DNA from: Nitrospirota bacterium
Lineage (GTDB): Bacteria; Nitrospirota; RBG-16-64-22; JACRHK01
Assembly (NCBI GenBank): GCA_016217625.1
Contig: JACRHK010000151.1
Coordinates: 1-11,872, forward strand
DNA: 11,872 bases
Direction: 5' to 3'
The position numbers and the translations under genes are program-made. The notes beneath the pieces were generated by a model. It was not told the origin of the DNA, searched no databases, and saw nothing but the letters and a program-made list of their open reading frames with translations. How positions within the stretch are numbered: position 1 is the stretch's first letter; every line of letters starts with the position of its first letter. This document shows, piece after piece, positions 6,379 through 11,872 of the stretch.

Positions 6379-7255
6379 GGCCGCCGAAATCCTTCCGGAG
6401 CGCCGCGATGAACTGGTCGGAAAACGCCTCCGCCTGCCGGGAGCGGAACCTGCGGAAAAGCGCCAGCGCGATAACGGGCGCGGCCACGCCCAGCTCGACG
6501 GCCGTCTGGACGGTCCAGCGCCCTTCGCCCGAGTCCTCCACGTACCCCCGGATGGAAGCCAGATCAGGGTCCTTGGCGAATGCCCCCTCGGCCAGCTCCA
6601 GGAGCCAGGAGCGGACGACGCTGCCTTGGTTCCAGAGCCGGGAAATCCGCTCCAGATCCAACTCATAGGGGGAAGCATGCAGAAGCTCGAACCCCTCGCC
6701 GTAGGCCTGGAGCATCCCGTACTCGATCCCGTTGTGGACCATCTTGACGAAGTGTCCCGCGCCGTGGGGGCCCACGAGGGCGTAACCTCCTTCGGGGGCG
6801 AGGGTCCGGAAGATCGGCTCCAGGCGGCGGAACGTTTCTTCCGGGCCTCCGATCATCAAACAATACCCCTTTTGAAGCCCCCAGATCCCCCCGCTGGTCC
6901 CTACGTCGAGGAAGTGAAGGCCGTGGGACCGGAGCGCCTCGGCGCGACGGACGGCGTCCTTGAAATAGGCGTTGCCGCCGTCGATCACCGTGTCGCCGGC
7001 AGAGAGCAGGGGAAGAAGGTGATCGACGACGCTCTGCGTGGCGTCCCCTGCCGGGACCATGACCCAGACAGCGCGGGGCCGTGAGAGCTTGCTGACCAGT
7101 TCTTCCAGCGTGTAGGCGCCCTGGGCCCCCTCACGTTCCATCTGTCGAATGGGCTCCGGACTGCGGTTGTATGCCAAGACCCTGTGGCCTCCTTGGAGCA
7201 GCCGCTTCACCATGTTAGCACCCATCCGTCCCAGTCCGATAAAGCCCAATTCCAT
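6347..7255 (-). CDS. gnd: 6-phosphogluconate dehydrogenase (decarboxylating), short form
   Basis: This enzyme converts 6-phosphogluconate to ribulose-5-phosphate and CO2 with reduction of NAD(P)+. At 302 residues it belongs to the short, GntZ-like class rather than the 470-residue E. coli type. Visible motifs are the Rossmann GLGRMG (G7, G9, G12), IDGGNAYFKD (91-100), DVGTSGGIWG (117-126) and GAGHFVKMVHNGIEYG (165-180), where K171 and E178 correspond to the catalytic Lys and Glu. Strand beta-2 ends in YNRSP with Arg31, a feature that in this superfamily often favours NADP over NAD. A very strong GAGGAGGA ribosome-binding site (7262-7269) lies at the pgi stop codon, 12 bases separating the two genes. 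The 3' end overlaps zwf. Confidence 0.92.
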   Translation of the reverse strand: MELGFIGLGRMGANMVKRLLQGGHRVLAYNRSPEPIRQMEREGAQGAYTLEELVSKLSRPRAVWVMVPAGDATQSVVDHLLPLLSAGDTVIDGGNAYFKDAVRRAEALRSHGLHFLDVGTSGGIWGLQKGYCLMIGGPEETFRRLEPIFRTLAPEGGYALVGPHGAGHFVKMVHNGIEYGMLQAYGEGFELLHASPYELDLERISRLWNQGSVVRSWLLELAEGAFAKDPDLASIRGYVEDSGEGRWTVQTAVELGVAAPVIALALFRRFRSRQAEAFSDQFIAALRKDFGGHEPRHESRKT

Positions 7256-7261
7256 GGCTCG

Positions 7262-7269
7262 TCCTCCTC
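7262..7269 (-). promoter_or_regulatory. Ribosome-binding site of gnd at the pgi stop codon
   Basis: On the minus strand the text reads TGAGGAGGACGAGCCATG: the pgi TGA shares its last two bases with a near-perfect Shine-Dalgarno GAGGAGGA, followed by ATG of gnd. This fixes the gnd start and suggests termination-reinitiation coupling between pgi and gnd. It contrasts with pgi itself, which has no such site. Confidence 0.85.
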
Positions 7270-8953
7270 AAGACACCATGTCAAGAAGTGTCTTCAACCC
7301 CTGCTCAACCTTGCTGCTCATGTGGATCTCTACGATGCGGCGCTCCCGTTCCTGAAGCGCCTGATAATCCCCAAGCGCCTGGGCCTGTTTGAGCAGCGAG
7401 AAACTGTAGGGAGCGCCGGGGATCGGCAGGTCCTCGGCATCCTCGGCCGTGATCTGAATGAAGAGCCCCGTATTCGGCCCGCCCTTGTGGATCTGTCCGG
7501 TGGAGTGGAGGTACCTCGGCCCGAAGCCGACGGTCGTGGCGATCCGGTAGCGGTCGCGAATCCGGATCCGAATCGCCTGCAGGAGGTCTTCATGTTGCGG
7601 CGACCGATCGAGATAGGCGAGCAGGGCCAGGTAGTCGGACGGACGGGCCAGTGCGAGAAACCGGTGAAGGGCGTCCCTCAACGATCCCGCCCGCGTCGTC
7701 GCGTCGGCGTACAGGCGGATCCCGCCTTCCTCCAGGGGGGCCTCGCGGGAAGGAAACCTCCGGGTTTCCCGGAACTCCTCCAGAATCCGGTGGGTGTTGA
7801 GCTTGCTGGCCGTCACGTCCGGCTCATCGAACGGGTTGATTCCGAGCACGACGCCCGCCACGGCCGTGGCCGTCTCCCACCGGAAGAACTCTCCGGCGAG
7901 ATCGAGCGGATCCCTGAGTGCGATTTCCACCACCGGGTGGCCGGCCCGATGCAGGGCCTGCGCCCTTTCGGCCGGTCCGGGGCCCGGCGCCGAGGAGAGC
8001 CGAACATGAATAAAGAGCCGGTCCTCGCCGTATACCTCCGGGCTGCCCGCCGCTTCACCCACCACCGGGAGAAGGCCCTTCCCTTCCTTCCCCGTGCTCT
8101 CGGCCAGGAGTTGCTCTACCCAGTCGCCGAAACTTGCGAGCGCGGGAGGAAGGAGGAACGTCACCTTGTCCCGTCCCCGTGCCCCCAGTTCTCCCAGGAC
8201 GGCGCCGAGGTAGAGGCCCGGATTCTCGGCTGTGGGGAGGCGGCAGGCCTTGGCCATCTGGAGGGCTCGTTCAAGGAAGGGTTCAAGGTCCGCCCCCAGG
8301 AGCGCCAGCGGCACCAGGCCGAAGTAGGAGAGGGCGGAGTACCTCCCGCCGATGTCGGAGGGATTCAGGAAGACCCGGAGGAACCGCTCCTCTCTGGCCA
8401 GCGTCTCCAGCGGCGTGCCGTGATCGGTGATCGCGATCAAACAATCTCCCGGGGAGGTTCCCCTGAGGGATTCCAGGCGCTGGCGGAAGTAGTGGAAGAG
8501 GGATTGCATCTCAATCGTGGAGCCGGACTTGCTGGCCAGGATGAACAACGCGCGGTCGAGGGGGGCCGACCCCTCGGCGCGGCGGATCGCGGCGGGATCG
8601 GTCGTGTCGAGCACCCGGAGGGAGGGGAATCCTGGGGCGGAGCCGAGCGTCCCGGAGCAGACCTCGGCGCAGAGGCTGCTCCCCCCCATCCCCAGGAGAA
8701 ACACGCGCGTGAACCCTTCCTCCCGGATCCGACGGGCAAAAGCCGTAATCTCCCTCGCACGCTCAACCATCGCCTCGGGAGCGGCGAGCCAGCCCAGGCG
8801 GTCCCGGATATGCCGATGGAGGGCCGGATCGGGTTTCCAGAGCGAGGCGTCCCGCGCCCACAACCGCTCGACGACGCGCTCGCGGATCAATTCCTGGAGA
8901 CGCAGGCTCACGGTATCTTGAAGGGAGCCGAGAAAGGTTTGGGAAAGTGCCAT
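7268..8953 (-). CDS. pgi: Glucose-6-phosphate isomerase
   Basis: Pgi interconverts glucose-6-phosphate and fructose-6-phosphate, feeding the pentose phosphate genes downstream. The 561-residue protein shows two SIS-type sugar-binding halves: GMGGSS (88-93), SKSGST (141-146), the family signature DIGGRYSALSYFGL (200-213), AESTGKEGKG with the likely catalytic Glu285, and INPFDEPDV (372-380) followed by Lys384. The N-terminus (ERLWARDASLWKPDP, DRLGWL) and C-terminus (HSTGQIHKGGPNTG, PYSFSLLKQAQALGD) resemble the isomerase half of bifunctional transaldolase/Pgi proteins, but no transaldolase sequence precedes it here. The ATG at 8953 was chosen because similarity begins there and a promoter lies at the leaderless distance; an earlier in-frame TTG at 9028 lies within a terminator hairpin and is rejected. 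It is the first gene of the operon. Confidence 0.93.
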   Translation of the reverse strand: MALSQTFLGSLQDTVSLRLQELIRERVVERLWARDASLWKPDPALHRHIRDRLGWLAAPEAMVERAREITAFARRIREEGFTRVFLLGMGGSSLCAEVCSGTLGSAPGFPSLRVLDTTDPAAIRRAEGSAPLDRALFILASKSGSTIEMQSLFHYFRQRLESLRGTSPGDCLIAITDHGTPLETLAREERFLRVFLNPSDIGGRYSALSYFGLVPLALLGADLEPFLERALQMAKACRLPTAENPGLYLGAVLGELGARGRDKVTFLLPPALASFGDWVEQLLAESTGKEGKGLLPVVGEAAGSPEVYGEDRLFIHVRLSSAPGPGPAERAQALHRAGHPVVEIALRDPLDLAGEFFRWETATAVAGVVLGINPFDEPDVTASKLNTHRILEEFRETRRFPSREAPLEEGGIRLYADATTRAGSLRDALHRFLALARPSDYLALLAYLDRSPQHEDLLQAIRIRIRDRYRIATTVGFGPRYLHSTGQIHKGGPNTGLFIQITAEDAEDLPIPGAPYSFSLLKQAQALGDYQALQERERRIVEIHMSSKVEQGLKTLLDMVS

Positions 8954-8959
8954 GATGTC

Positions 8960-8989
8960 AGAATAAAGAAGTTCGGCATGGGGAGTCAA
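8960..8989 (-). promoter_or_regulatory. Promoter of the pgi-gnd-zwf-pgl operon, leaderless spacing
   Basis: On the minus strand TTGACT (8984-8989, five of six matches to the -35 consensus) is followed after 18 bases by TATTCT (8960-8965, four of six to the -10 consensus). The A of the pgi ATG is the seventh base downstream of the -10 box, the usual start position, so transcription would begin at the start codon. Consistent with this, no Shine-Dalgarno sequence precedes pgi. Confidence 0.6.
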
Positions 8990-9022
8990 GCGGGGAGTTC
9001 CCGACGGTGAAGAAAGTTGGAA

Positions 9023-9053
9023 AACCAACCCCCTTGCCTTGAAGGGGTTGGTT
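9023..9053 (-). terminator. Rho-independent terminator after ccdA
   Basis: AACCAACCCCCTT (9023-9035) and AAGGGGTTGGTT (9042-9053) pair over 12 bp with one bulged C and a six-base loop. On the minus strand the stem is followed by TTTTCC. It lies 27 bases past the ccdA stop codon and upstream of the pgi promoter, so it would separate the ccdA unit from the pentose phosphate operon. Confidence 0.7.
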
Positions 9054-9080
9054 GACGATCAGTGAGCGTGTATTGGCTGG

Positions 9081-9827
9081 TCAAATGCCGGTGAAGCCGG
9101 TCCACTGGATGAGCGCCTGGGAGAGGGCGCTGATCTGGTCGGTGATGAGGCCGATGCCGACCAGGACGAGGAGCACGCCGCTGGCGACGGAGATGGCCCG
9201 GATATAGGGATGGAACCGGCGGAAGTGGGTGAGGAAGGCGTTAACGGACAGCGACGCCGCGAGGAAGGGGATCGCCAGTCCGAGGGAGTAAGCGGACAGG
9301 AGCAGGAGCCCCTCGGACGCCGTCGTCGAGGTGCCCGCCGACAGCAAGAAGATCGACCCCAGGATCGGCCCCACGCACGGCGTCCAGGCGGCCGCAAACG
9401 TCATCCCCACGAGGAAGGTTCCCAGCAGCCCCGCCGGCTTCTCGTGCAGGTGGAGCTTCTTCTCCTGCGCGAGGAACCGGAACTTCAGCACCCCCATGAC
9501 GTACAGGCCGAAGACGATGATAAGCGCCCCGCCCGCGTAGCGGATCCACTCCCGGTAGTCAAACAGATACTGTCCCAGGAGGCTCGAAGAGAGGCCGAAC
9601 AGGAAGATGAAGACCAGGGAGAACCCCAAGACGAAGGTGAGGGAGTTGATGAGGGTCAGGTACCGGATCCTCCGCCGCTCGGCCTCCACCGTTCCCGTCA
9701 GATCCTCGAACGACACCCCCGTGATATAGGTGACGTAGGAGGGGATCAGGGGGAGGACGCAGGGCGACAGGAACGACAACACTCCCGCCCAGAAGGCGAC
9801 GAACAGCGTGACCGATTGTGATTCCAT
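9081..9827 (-). CDS. ccdA: CcdA-type cytochrome c biogenesis / thiol-disulfide transmembrane protein
   Basis: This 248-residue inner-membrane protein passes reducing equivalents from cytoplasmic thioredoxin to extracytoplasmic thiol proteins, as in cytochrome c maturation or DsbD-like pathways. The two redox cysteines sit in the conserved contexts LSPCVLPLIPSYV (C23, first membrane helix) and WTPCVGPILGS (C151, fourth helix). About six hydrophobic segments are visible, near 6-33, 56-80, 96-116, 132-158, 165-188 and 203-226. The start is ATG 9827, with AAAGGAG about 10 bases upstream; a GTG two codons earlier would be only four bases from that site. It lies 64 bases after the HMA-domain gene on the same strand, with a hairpin between, and is probably co-transcribed. 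Its partner in this cell cannot be fixed from sequence; the HMA protein and the secreted Cys protein are candidates. Confidence 0.9.
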   Translation of the reverse strand: MESQSVTLFVAFWAGVLSFLSPCVLPLIPSYVTYITGVSFEDLTGTVEAERRRIRYLTLINSLTFVLGFSLVFIFLFGLSSSLLGQYLFDYREWIRYAGGALIIVFGLYVMGVLKFRFLAQEKKLHLHEKPAGLLGTFLVGMTFAAAWTPCVGPILGSIFLLSAGTSTTASEGLLLLSAYSLGLAIPFLAASLSVNAFLTHFRRFHPYIRAISVASGVLLVLVGIGLITDQISALSQALIQWTGFTGI

Positions 9828-9853
9828 GGGCACGTGGCTCCTTTGTTGTAAAC

Positions 9854-9882
9854 GGGTGGGGATCGGAGAACCGACCCCACCC
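9854..9882 (-). promoter_or_regulatory. Intercistronic hairpin between the HMA gene and ccdA
   Basis: GGGTGGGG (9854-9861) pairs with CCCCACCC (9875-9882), and TCGG with CCGA inside it, giving a 12-bp stem with one bulged base and an AGAA (minus strand TTCT) loop. The minus-strand sequence beyond is GTTTACAAC, not a T-run, so it is more likely a partial terminator or an mRNA-stabilising hairpin allowing the HMA gene to be expressed more than ccdA. Confidence 0.5.
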
Positions 9883-9891
9883 AGGTCTCCA

Positions 9892-10203
9892 TTACATGGA
9901 GGATCCCTTCTCCGACTTCACCGTGGCCTTGTAGCCGGCCTTCTTGACCGCATCGGAGAGCGCCTTCGGATTGGTCGTGGCGGAGTCGTACTCCACCACC
10001 GCCTCGTTCTTCTCCAGGCTCACATTGGCGCTTTTGACGCCCTCCACCTTCATCAACGCCCCCTTGACCTTCGCCACACAGTCGGCGCAGACCATCCCCT
10101 CAACCTTCATGGGAAGGGAGAGGGTCGCCTTCTCCCCGGCGAGGGCCATGAACGGCGACGCAAGGAGCGCGAACACGAACGTCAGGACTACCAGTTTCTT
10201 CAT
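9892..10203 (-). CDS. Secreted heavy-metal-associated (HMA/MerP-like) domain protein
   Basis: This 103-residue exported metallochaperone-like protein is probably periplasmic. Residues 1-22 form a classical signal peptide (MKKLVVLTFVFALLA, predicted cleavage after ALA22). Residues about 28-98 are a ferredoxin-like HMA domain with the metal site GMVCADC (C39, C42), then VEGVKSANVSLEKNEAVVEYD and a final KKAGYKATV strand. It fits soft metals such as Cu(I), Hg(II) or Zn(II), but the metal cannot be read from sequence; no mer or cop genes are adjacent. The start is ATG 10203, with AGGAGG five bases upstream; the preceding TTG is not needed. Its neighbour downstream is ccdA, which could keep the CxxC reduced in an oxidising compartment. 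Confidence 0.9.
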   Translation of the reverse strand: MKKLVVLTFVFALLASPFMALAGEKATLSLPMKVEGMVCADCVAKVKGALMKVEGVKSANVSLEKNEAVVEYDSATTNPKALSDAVKKAGYKATVKSEKGSSM

Positions 10204-10269
10204 CAAACCCTCCTTTGGTTGCGTATGAGAGAAACGCCTGCCGTTTGCGTCTCCAAGCAGGCTCGACGA

Positions 10270-10288
10270 TCTATTCTACATGAATAGA
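10270..10288. promoter_or_regulatory. Inverted repeat upstream of the HMA gene, operator candidate
   Basis: TCTATTC-TACAT-GAATAGA is a perfect 7-bp inverted repeat about 67 bases before the HMA start codon, overlapping the AT-rich stretch where its promoter should be. Position and dyad symmetry suit a metal- or redox-responsive repressor site. No regulator of that type is encoded in the window. Confidence 0.4.
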
Positions 10289-10310
10289 GACGCATTATCC
10301 ACTCGATTTA

Positions 10311-10325
10311 TTCCCTTTGAGGGAA
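10311..10325. promoter_or_regulatory. Second inverted repeat upstream of the HMA gene
   Basis: TTCCCT-TTG-AGGGAA is a perfect 6-bp inverted repeat with a three-base centre, in an AT-rich setting about 108 bases before the HMA start codon. It could be an activator or repressor site; the evidence is symmetry and position only. Confidence 0.3.
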
Positions 10326-10417
10326 ATATTTTTCCATAAAAAAAAGGCATCAAGAACCTGCAAGAGGGATTGCGAAACCCTTTGATTTTCCTCTCTATCA
10401 TCCGTTATTTTCCTTTA

Positions 10418-10524
10418 CCCCGTTAGAAAAGGCCACCCCGATGGCCATCGGGGTGGTGTTTATAAGATTGCTGATGAGAAAGCTCCCCTCAGCCCATCGT
10501 GAAGCGCCCGTTTTTCTAACGGGG
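10418..10524. mobile_element. MITE-like element with CCCCGTTAGAAAA inverted ends
   Basis: CCCCGTTAGAAAA (10418-10430) and TTTTCTAACGGGG (10512-10524) are perfect 13-bp terminal inverted repeats bounding 107 bp with no coding sequence. TTTA directly flanks both ends (10414-10417 and 10525-10528), as expected for a 4-bp target duplication. Inside lies a perfect 24-bp palindrome (10433-10456). Similar CCCCGTTAGAAA-type repeats are, from memory, frequent in environmental genomes of several deep-branching phyla. Confidence 0.75.
10426..10456 (-). terminator. Terminator-like palindrome inside the MITE-like element
   Basis: CCACCCCGATGG (10433-10444) is followed directly by its complement (10445-10456), a perfect 12-bp dyad. 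On the minus strand it is followed by CCTTTTCT, giving a plausible intrinsic terminator for transcripts from the secreted Cys protein gene. In this reading the element insulates that gene from the HMA-ccdA unit. Confidence 0.5.
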
Positions 10525-10582
10525 TTTACACGGCTGTCCCTTCGAGGTCTACTTGCTCTTCTTCGGGGGCTTGGGAGACGGG

Positions 10583-10612
10583 GGAGGGCAGCCTCGGGCC
10601 GGGCCGCCCTCC
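10583..10612 (-). terminator. GC-rich hairpin after the secreted Cys protein gene
   Basis: GGAGGGC (10583-10589) pairs with GCCCTCC (10606-10612), extended by GCC/GGC beyond one mismatch. It begins 20 bases after the stop codon on the minus strand. No T-run follows, so it may be a processing or stabilising structure rather than a true terminator. Confidence 0.4.
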
Positions 10613-10631
10613 GCAATGTTCAGAGAACGCG

Positions 10632-11015
10632 CTACATCATGGTTCCCAGCTTGACTTCCTGCCAGCGCCCGTCCTTCTGAACCTCCACTTTCTGGGGCAG
10701 GATGGATCCGTTGTGCAGCGTCCCCTTCACCCGCGCGGGTTGTCCGACATAGTCTGCCAGCGCCGAGGAGGGTGCGATGAGGGCGTGAAACTTCTTCTCC
10801 TTGGTGAGCACGCCCGCAGGGGATCCCCCCATCAGACACACCTTCCCGCATCCTTTCATGGCTCCATGGTCGTCCCCCGTGTTGGCGTTGTCGGCGAGAT
10901 AGCACTTGCTGTCCACTACCCTCCCCTCCACGGTCACCGGTTTCTCGGCAGAGGCCACGCCGGCCGAAAGGGCGACGGCCAGGATCGCCAGGAGCATCCA
11001 GTAGGCCTGTTTCAT
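10632..11015 (-). CDS. Secreted conserved hypothetical protein with Cys/His motif
   Basis: This is a 127-residue exported protein of unknown function. Residues 1-23 form a signal peptide (hydrophobic LLAILAVALSAGV, predicted cleavage after ASA23). The mature part has a compact beta-rich pattern: VTVEGRVVDSKCYL, then H50, GAMKGCGKVCLMGGSPAGVL with C56 and C60, followed by a strand set FHALIA, ARVKGTL and KVEVQ. C38, H50, C56 and C60 could bind a metal or haem, or form disulfides. A similar layout (GxVxDxxCY, then a C-rich turn and GxPxG) recurs in small OB-fold-like secreted proteins known to me only as hypothetical. The start is ATG 11015, with AAAGGAGGA seven bases upstream. The neighbouring HMA, CcdA and DUF255 genes suggest, without proving, a role in extracytoplasmic thiol or metal handling. 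Confidence 0.8.
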   Translation of the reverse strand: MKQAYWMLLAILAVALSAGVASAEKPVTVEGRVVDSKCYLADNANTGDDHGAMKGCGKVCLMGGSPAGVLTKEKKFHALIAPSSALADYVGQPARVKGTLHNGSILPQKVEVQKDGRWQEVKLGTMM

Positions 11016-11094
11016 GAGTCTTCCTCCTTTCCGTTTGGATTCGAGGGGTCATGTCCCTCAATTATCCATCCTACCAGAACTCCGGTGGGCGGGC

Positions 11095-11110
11095 TGTAAG
11101 CCAGCTTACA
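11095..11110. promoter_or_regulatory. Palindrome between DUF255 gene and secreted Cys protein gene
   Basis: TGTAAGC-CA-GCTTACA is a perfect 7-bp dyad with a two-base centre, 80 bases upstream of the secreted Cys protein start and 15 bases after the DUF255 stop codon. On the plus strand it is followed by AAAAA; on the minus strand no T-run follows, so it reads more like an operator than a terminator. A GGATAAT -10-like box lies between it and the gene (near 11061-11067). Confidence 0.4.
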
Positions 11111-11125
11111 AAAATCTCATTCCTC

Positions 11126-11872
11126 TCAGTCCAGGCTGTAGCGTTTCCACTCGGCCGCGAGCTTCCGGATGGTCGCCAGGTCGCCGGTGGGGAGCTTGCA
11201 GACGCCGTTCTCGCAGACGTAGGCCGTCGGCCGCCCGTCGATCACCGGTTTCCTGGCCAGGAGCGGGACCGCGGCTTCCGGGGGATTCTCTGTAGTCATC
11301 GGCGGGCCGGCCGCCAGGACTTTGTTGGGGAGGAAGGCCCTGTGCAGATCCCGGACGATGGCGCGCGTCTCGGCATGGTTCAGGGGGCCCACGACGGCGA
11401 TCTCCTTCGATCGGTCCAGGGCGTAGTCCAGGGCGACGAGGAACTGAGGGAAGGCGGAGGGGTATTGGGCGGCCACTCCGCCGGCGGCCGCGAAGATCCG
11501 ATCCGCCTGCTTCTTCCACTCAGGCCGGTGGGTCAGGTCGGCCAGTTGCAGGAGGTTCAGGGCCGATACGGAGTTCCCCGAAGGCCTGGCCCCGTCCTCG
11601 AACTCTTTCGCGCGAACGAGAAGCGTCTTGTCGGCGCCGTCGCTGAAGAAATATCCCCCGCCTTCCTTGTCCCAGAAGAGCCGGTCCTGCACGGCCTGAA
11701 GCGCCAGGGCCTTTTTGAGCTAGGCGGGGTCGAAGTCGCTCTGATACAGCGTGAGGAGGCCGTGGATGAGGAAGGCGTAGTCGTCCACGTAGGCCGGGAA
11801 CTTCGCCTCGCCGCCGCGCCACCGGCGGAGCAGCGCCCCGTCCTTGGTCGCCAGGCGCTCCAAGACAAACCG
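11126..11872 (-). pseudogene. DUF255/YyaL-type thioredoxin-domain protein, C-terminal part, with in-frame TAG
   Basis: This is the C-terminal region of a large (normally about 650-700 residues) DUF255/SPATA20-like protein: an N-terminal thioredoxin-like domain, outside the window, followed by an alpha/alpha barrel. Visible family blocks include KFPAYVDDYAFLIHGLLTLYQ, LFWDKEGGGYFFSD, ARPSGNSVSALNLL, FLPNKVLAAGPP and the typical ending AYVCENGVCKLP, then TGA. The frame is open from the window edge except for a TAG at 11720-11722, within FDPA*LKKALALQ; relatives usually have Trp or Tyr at this point, so TGG to TAG is the simplest change. As written, translation would stop early, or restart at GTG 11692 for the last 188 residues. 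A real nonsense mutation and a base-calling error are both possible. The biochemical role of the family is poorly defined. Confidence 0.8.

Larger units (their letters stand above)
10204..10631. other. 428-base non-coding region upstream of the HMA gene
   Basis: No credible gene was found here. It contains the upstream region of the HMA gene (10204-10330, AT-rich, with two inverted repeats), an A-run at 10338-10345, the MITE-like element (10418-10524), and a GC-rich hairpin just after the stop codon of the secreted Cys protein. A weak promoter for the HMA gene may lie at 10275-10303 on the minus strand (TAGAAT 17 bases from TGGATA). Confidence 0.5.

Noticed and set aside
7184..9010. Long plus-strand open frame opposite pgi
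   Set aside because: It mirrors pgi codons, lacks a ribosome-binding site and domain, and crosses the pgi promoter.
8954..9028. N-terminal extension of Pgi from TTG 9028
   Set aside because: It would start inside the terminator hairpin, lies upstream of or within the predicted promoter, and has no similarity to Pgi.
10338..10345. A-run as a terminator T-run on the minus strand
   Set aside because: No adequate GC-rich stem precedes it on the minus strand; it is better seen as part of the AT-rich upstream region of the HMA gene.
10549..11061. Minus-strand frame ending in PPPSPKPPKKSK overlapping the secreted Cys protein
   Set aside because: The overlapping gene has a signal peptide, strong ribosome-binding site and conserved Cys motif, whereas this frame shows none.
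6037..11722. Reassignment of TAG to a sense codon, or pyrrolysine insertion
   Set aside because: TAG terminates four other genes or gene remnants in the window, and neither protein is a methylamine methyltransferase. Mutation or sequence error is simpler, though read data would settle it.

Overview
This window is high-GC, mostly tightly packed bacterial DNA. The genes look like those of a soil, subsurface or wastewater lineage of the NC10/Methylomirabilota or Nitrospirota kind. That placement is a weak inference from gene types only; the window contains no rRNA, tRNA or other marker gene.

Layout. (1) Positions 1-3189, + strand: a B12-binding radical SAM protein cut by the window edge, a Crp/Fnr-type regulator, a small pyrimidine/purine hairpin repeat, and a frameshifted remnant of a response-regulator receiver. 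(2) 3180-3929, - strand: a compact, more AT-rich toxin-antitoxin pair (AbrB-type antitoxin, PIN toxin) with its own TATAAT promoter and an overlapping palindrome. (3) 3922-8989, - strand: an oxidative pentose phosphate operon in the order pgi, gnd, zwf, pgl. It is driven by a promoter whose predicted start falls on the A of the pgi ATG, so the transcript may be leaderless. zwf carries an in-frame TAG at codon 114. A 108-bp MITE-like inverted-repeat element sits exactly at the zwf/pgl junction; its ends supply the zwf stop codon and the only credible pgl start codon. (4) 9023-11015, - strand: a metal/thiol group made of a CcdA-type membrane electron carrier, a secreted HMA metallochaperone, and a secreted cysteine-containing protein of unknown function. 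A second MITE-like element (107 bp, flanked by TTTA on both sides) lies between the last two. (5) 11126-11872, - strand: the C-terminal part of a DUF255/YyaL-type protein, also interrupted by an in-frame TAG.

How the genes fit together. Pgi, Zwf, Pgl and Gnd form the complete route from fructose-6-phosphate to ribulose-5-phosphate, producing NAD(P)H. The HMA protein and CcdA are adjacent and probably co-transcribed. CcdA could bring reducing power across the membrane to keep the periplasmic CxxC of the HMA protein, or its neighbours, reduced. Three coding lesions in 12 kb (one frameshift, two TAG codons) point either to real gene decay or to errors in a draft or metagenomic assembly. TAG also terminates several intact genes here, which argues against stop-codon reassignment.

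No CRISPR array, phage module, secretion system or obvious new defence system was seen. The most unusual signals are the element that splices itself into the zwf/pgl boundary, the second small element, the leaderless-looking pgi promoter and the two TAG-interrupted genes.
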